DNA from: Stramenopiles sp. TOSAG23-2
Lineage: Eukaryota; Sar
Assembly (NCBI GenBank): GCA_900128395.1
Contig: LT649794.1
Location: forward strand, 1 to 13,591
Direction: 5' to 3'
Length of the DNA stretch: 13,591 nt
In this document: positions 7,952 to 13,591 of the stretch, one piece after another
Layout: each line of letters opens with the position of its first letter
Position numbering within the stretch: position 1 is the stretch's first letter
Notes under the pieces: generated by a model
The model's database searches: none
What the model saw: only the letters and a program-made list of their open reading frames with translations
Told to the model about the DNA's origin: nothing
Translations under genes and position numbers: made by a program

Positions 7952-8411
7952 GTTGATAAATATGTTTTTTTCGATAATTTATTTATGTATATATATATTA
8001 CTTTCTTTTCGTATATATAGCTATATTATTTCTTGATTTTTGGTTTGAATTTTCAAAAATTATTGTTTAATTGAATTTTTATTATTAATACATAATAATA
8101 TTTGGATTATATGTTTTATATTAAGGGATATTAATATGCACATATTATAATAGCTGTGATGGGTGATTGATATAGATTATGGATAGCTGGATAGCCAGAT
8201 AGCTGCTGAGCTACAGTACCTTATAAATTGTATATGCGAATAGCATAGCTGGGTTTCTAAAGAAATAAACCAAGAAAGGAAAAGTGCAAAACCCATACAT
8301 ATACCTCTAAATCTGCATTTTTACATTATTATTAGCATAACTAAATTAATACACGCTCCTACTGGTATTACACACAAAATGATCTCTCTCTCTCGCTCCT
8401 TTCTCTCTTTT
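7952..8411. promoter_or_regulatory. Intergenic region: EBP-like promoter and FadH 3' end
   Basis: Both flanking genes lie on the minus strand. The part next to 7951 is TA-rich, with a TATATATATATTA tract at about 7987-7999 some 35-48 bases from the EBP-like start codon, a plausible TATA region. The middle holds the GATAGCNN octamer repeats described separately. Next to the FadH stop is a CT-rich tract (about 8382-8412) that forms a purine-rich stretch in the FadH transcript just after its stop codon. I see no further gene. Confidence 0.5.
8182..8205. repeat. Three adjacent octamers GATAGCTG / GATAGCCA / GATAGCTG
   Basis: Three back-to-back 8-base units occupy 8182-8205, the first and third identical. 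Further ATAGCTG copies occur singly at about 8149-8155 and 8243-8249, so the motif is clustered over about 100 bases upstream of the EBP-like gene. It could be a cluster of transcription-factor sites or a decayed minisatellite. Confidence 0.7.

Positions 8412-8412
<1 letters not shown>
8382..8412. repeat. CT-rich low-complexity tract at the FadH 3' end
   Basis: A run of TC repeats followed by CGCTCCTTTCTCTCTTTTTC abuts the FadH stop codon. On the transcribed strand it is purine-rich. It may be a simple microsatellite in the 3' untranslated region. Confidence 0.7.
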
Positions 8413-11151
<2,739 letters not shown>

Positions 11152-11229
11152 ATGGATGCTGCAATTATAAGCATATGTGGACATGCATTGTCAGAATTAG
11201 TATTAGCATTTAATATGTCGAGAATTAAT
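11152..11229 (+). CDS. Putative first exon of the MAPEG gene (transmembrane helix 1)
   Basis: ATG at 11152 opens 26 codons, MDAAIISICGH through MSRIN, forming one hydrophobic helix ending in an Arg-containing turn, the layout of MAPEG helix 1. It is in a different frame from the downstream MAPEG body. Its distance to the TATATA tract fits a core promoter. Support comes from family architecture and frame logic, not from a transcript. Confidence 0.5.
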
Positions 11230-11269
11230 GTATTAATCAATGAGTGAAATGAGAAAACAAGCTACAAAG
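11230..11269 (+). other. Putative 40-base GT-AG intron in the MAPEG gene
   Basis: It begins GTATTAATCA and ends ACAAAG. Its removal fuses exon 1 (codon AAT at 11227-11229) to ATG GTC GAA at 11270 with no frame change and deletes both the exon-1 stop (11245-11247) and the alternative ATG at 11240. Alternatives are a +1 frameshift at GAG-TGA or a sequencing error. Confidence 0.4.
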
Positions 11270-11671
11270 ATGGTCGAAACAAATACTAATAATGCACAAA
11301 ATTTTCAATTGATTTCAGATTATGCTGCTTCATCATCATTATCAAGCTATTACAACTCATGGTCTCGAGCACAATTGAACAATCAAGAATATGCACCAAT
11401 GTTATGTATATTAATATTTTTATTGAAATATAAAGCAGATCAAGAAAAAAAAGAGTTAAGTTGGTCTGAGAAAATGGCATCACTTGGCAGTCTTGCATTT
11501 TCATATCTTTTCATTTATGCTGTTGGTAATCAATATAAATCACAACTGGATTTGAAAAATTTCGCTCCTGGAAGAGGTGGTATGAGTGTAATGCGCCCAC
11601 TTGGTGCTACGGGAAGATATGCAATGATGGGATGGTTGATTTATCTAGTTGGCAGAAAGTATTTTTCTTGA
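11240..11671 (+). CDS. MAPEG-family membrane protein (microsomal glutathione transferase-like); start probably at 11152
   Basis: MAPEG proteins are small four-helix membrane enzymes of eicosanoid and glutathione metabolism. The hallmark RxxxNxxExxP is complete here: R43, N47, E50 and P53 in SRAQLNNQEYAP, followed by helix 54-63, helix 80-97 and helix 121-138 with RPLGATGRY before the last. The 143-residue version from ATG 11240 lacks the usual first helix. A separate frame from ATG 11152 encodes a hydrophobic segment (AAIISICGHAL then VLAFNMSRIN) that looks like that missing helix and its trailing arginine, then stops at 11245. A GT at 11230 and an AG at 11268-11269 would remove 40 bases and join MSRIN in frame to MVETN of this frame. 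I therefore favour a two-exon gene 11152-11229 plus 11270-11671. Stop TGA; AATAAA at 11703-11708. The substrate cannot be told. Confidence 0.8.
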   Translation: MSEMRKQATKMVETNTNNAQNFQLISDYAASSSLSSYYNSWSRAQLNNQEYAPMLCILIFLLKYKADQEKKELSWSEKMASLGSLAFSYLFIYAVGNQYKSQLDLKNFAPGRGGMSVMRPLGATGRYAMMGWLIYLVGRKYFS

Positions 11672-11879
11672 TCTTTAACATTCGTAAAAAATAATATTTC
11701 TCAATAAAATATTGATATGTGTAAAAGACATTTTTAAATATTTATGATGCAAAACATCATATTTTTTTCAATCCTGTAAACATCTTAAAATAATCCTTCT
11801 GATATAAATATTTTTATTCGTACGTGTATTTAATATAATATATATATATTTTAAATCTTTTATAAAAATATCATATCTT
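11672..11879. terminator. Shared convergent 3' region with polyadenylation signals on both strands
   Basis: The MAPEG gene and the kinase-like gene converge here. AATAAA for the plus strand is at 11703-11708, 32 bases past the MAPEG stop. TTTATT at 11813-11818 is AATAAA on the minus strand, about 62 bases past the kinase-like stop. No gene lies between. Confidence 0.6.
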
Positions 11880-13361
11880 TTATTGAATTTTCCTCTTATC
11901 ATCTTTACTTATTAATTCATTATTTTTATTTTGATCATTTTCTGTCCAAACTTTCTCTTGAATGCCAATCTCTATGAAGGACTTAATTTGATCTAATATT
12001 TCATTTTGATGGGAAAAGGAAGCATTATGCATTCCTAGTGCATGTGCTAATACAATGTGTGCTTCTGAATCATTTGCAAACTTTTTGATTCGTTGACGTA
12101 TTCGAGTCCCCCATGCTTTTAAATCATCTTCGTTATTCCCATCTTGCCAAACTTTTCCAAATCCTGCGTCTCCTACTGCCCATGTATATGCCCATAATAA
12201 CAATGTAACTACAAGTACTTGTTCCTTTAACGGTGCATATTTATTTTTATCATATTTATTTGTATGTGTCTCCATTTCAATTTCCCACATATTTATCATT
12301 TCCCAATCTTTCTTTGAATATATTTGAAACATATCAGATGATTGTTTATTATTGCCATTGCCATCATCATCAGCGGCATTACCAGAAGCAGAATCATCCA
12401 TAGTGACATCCGTACATAGCCATAGGCAATATAATACATCAAATAATGGCGTGCCAGGTTGACACATTTCAAAATCTACTAATGTAACACGTTGTATATT
12501 TTTATGTAAAATACCATTTCCTAATCGTGCATCGCCATGAAGTAAAGTGAATGGACAATGTTCTACAGCAAATTTAAAACAAGCTTCTAATAACAAACTA
12601 TGTTCTTTTAATGGTTTAGATGTTTTAATAATAGATGGAAATATCGATCCATGCAATATTTCAAATTTCTTGTTAATTGTATTTTTATTTTCATTATGTC
12701 TTTGCATATAATATGCATGTAATCGTGCTTCTTCTTTTAAAAATAATTCTACATCTAATGAATCCTTTGTCGTATCTTTTAATGGCTTATTAACAATATT
12801 ATCAATATTTATGGCTTCTAATAAATAAAATGTATGCGTTAATAATGGGAAAACATTATTATAATAACATTTGGGGACATTAACATTATTATGTTGAATT
12901 AATTCTGGTGCATAATTATCATAAAATGCAACTTCTCTGCTTTTAAAACCAATACCAGAAAGATATAATTGTGCTATTCTTGGTCCTCTAAATTTTGATG
13001 ATTTACAACAAATATTTATTGAATCATTTTTTTCTTTATATTGCCACGTAATAGTAAATATAAAAATATTTAAATATTTATCTGGATCTGCAATTGTACT
13101 TTCATCTGCTTCATGTAAACGTAGTTGAATATCCATAGCTTTTTTAGGTATAATATCTGTATTAGATTGAATAATTTTAATCATAAACATTGGATTCTCT
13201 ACAACTTCATTTCTATCTCTAGGAAATGGTAAATAATATATTTTTCTACCAATATTTGAATCTTCTAAATAGTGTAATATGATTGCAACGAAAAATCTTG
13301 TAAAAAAAATTGGTATATTATAACACAATAAAATACATATATTCCATATTGTATGTATCAT
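11880..13361 (-). CDS. Aminoglycoside phosphotransferase/choline kinase-fold protein (ecdysteroid-kinase-like)
   Basis: A 493-residue protein of the protein-kinase-like small-molecule kinase superfamily. The catalytic loop is HGDARLGN (H275, D277, N282) and the metal-binding motif is VDFE (D296), followed by CQPGTPLFDVLYCLW, a pattern seen in APH and EcKL/DUF1679 kinases. The N-lobe carries ICCKSSKF, a candidate ATP-binding lysine, and SREVAFY, the partner glutamate helix. The substrate cannot be told; small alcohols such as choline or lipid-like compounds are usual in this group. The start at 13361 gives a hydrophobic N-terminus (about 5-29) that could be a membrane anchor; a start at Met58 or Met60 would remove it and may be real, because a (TA)8 tract at 13378-13393 lies only 17 bases upstream of the first ATG. 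An acidic Asp/Asn/Gly insertion (about 318-342) is low complexity. Stop is TAA. Confidence 0.8.
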   Translation of the reverse strand: MIHTIWNICILLCYNIPIFFTRFFVAIILHYLEDSNIGRKIYYLPFPRDRNEVVENPMFMIKIIQSNTDIIPKKAMDIQLRLHEADESTIADPDKYLNIFIFTITWQYKEKNDSINICCKSSKFRGPRIAQLYLSGIGFKSREVAFYDNYAPELIQHNNVNVPKCYYNNVFPLLTHTFYLLEAINIDNIVNKPLKDTTKDSLDVELFLKEEARLHAYYMQRHNENKNTINKKFEILHGSIFPSIIKTSKPLKEHSLLLEACFKFAVEHCPFTLLHGDARLGNGILHKNIQRVTLVDFEMCQPGTPLFDVLYCLWLCTDVTMDDSASGNAADDDGNGNNKQSSDMFQIYSKKDWEMINMWEIEMETHTNKYDKNKYAPLKEQVLVVTLLLWAYTWAVGDAGFGKVWQDGNNEDDLKAWGTRIRQRIKKFANDSEAHIVLAHALGMHNASFSHQNEILDQIKSFIEIGIQEKVWTENDQNKNNELISKDDKRKIQ

Positions 13362-13365
13362 TCTT

Positions 13366-13557
13366 ATGTATTTATCCTATATATATATATATAATGTATC
13401 TAAACGTTGTTTTTCGTATTATTGTACGACCAGAGGTTTTCCTTGTCAGAATACTAAACTGGCTCCAAATTATTGTTTCATTTGTCAGCAAATGGGATTT
13501 GCTGACTCACAAGCTAAAAACTTCCAGACAGTTTGTACAACTTGTTACAAACCATAA
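13366..13557 (+). CDS. Short cysteine-rich frame with two CxxC pairs, unknown
   Basis: I do not recognise it. From about residue 13 the 63-residue frame holds seven cysteines, including CFIC and CTTC separated by 18 residues, as in a zinc-binding ribbon. The sequence here is less AT-rich than its surroundings and the stop TAA (13555-13557) overlaps an AATAAA (13556-13561), which favours a real 3' end. The first codons (YIYIY) read through a (TA)8 tract and the ATG lies 4 bases from the kinase-like start on the other strand, so this start is doubtful. It may be the last exon of a gene, a gene fragment, or chance. Confidence 0.35.
   Translation: MYLSYIYIYNVSKRCFSYYCTTRGFPCQNTKLAPNYCFICQQMGFADSQAKNFQTVCTTCYKP
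13378..13393. promoter_or_regulatory. (TA)8 tract, candidate TATA region of the kinase-like gene
   Basis: Sixteen alternating TA bases lie 17 bases upstream of the kinase-like ATG at 13361. If it is a TATA element, transcription would begin near or inside the first codons, which would favour an internal start (Met58 or Met60). Confidence 0.35.
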
Positions 13558-13591
13558 TAAAGTCTGTGTGTATAAATCTACATTTAAACCC

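Overview
This window reads as nuclear DNA of an AT-rich unicellular eukaryote (I estimate about 30% G+C by eye). The reasons are a eukaryotic MCM6, a Trm11-type tRNA methyltransferase, an EBP/EXPERA-type membrane protein and a MAPEG protein; genes on alternating strands without operons; TATA-like (TA)n tracts in front of genes; AATAAA signals behind several; and AAT/Asn-rich and other low-complexity insertions. Long frames are mostly uninterrupted, so introns are rare. TAA, TAG and TGA all act as stops, so the code looks standard. I cannot name the lineage; a stramenopile or another AT-rich protist is only a weak guess.

Layout. 1-2723 (-): MCM6 replicative helicase subunit, cut by the window edge just before its C-terminus. 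2724-3634: a 0.9-kb divergent promoter region with two perfect long-armed inverted repeats. 3635-5560 (+): a two-pass membrane protein with an N-glycosylatable outer domain, an RKRR processing-like site and a C-terminal SDS22-like leucine-rich repeat domain; I do not recognise this arrangement. About 5713-7191 (+): a Trm11-like tRNA G10 methyltransferase whose N-terminal homology lies upstream of its first in-frame ATG. 7082-7951 (-): an EBP-like sterol isomerase homologue, tail-to-tail with the methyltransferase, overlapping it by 110 bases and lacking the expected last helix. 8412-10571 (-): a bacterial-type FadH 2,4-dienoyl-CoA reductase. 11152 or 11240 to 11671 (+): a MAPEG protein whose first helix seems to sit in another frame, joined by a putative 40-base intron. 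11880-13361 (-): a phosphotransferase/choline-kinase-fold protein. 13366-13557 (+): a short cysteine-rich frame of unknown nature.

There is no gene cluster in the bacterial sense. The genes are mixed housekeeping functions: replication, tRNA modification, unsaturated fatty acid breakdown and membrane lipid metabolism. The parts most worth a second look are the two-pass LRR protein, the two gene models (Trm11 and MAPEG) that make sense only with tiny introns or non-standard starts, the overlapping and apparently truncated EBP-like gene, and the repeat architecture of the divergent promoters.
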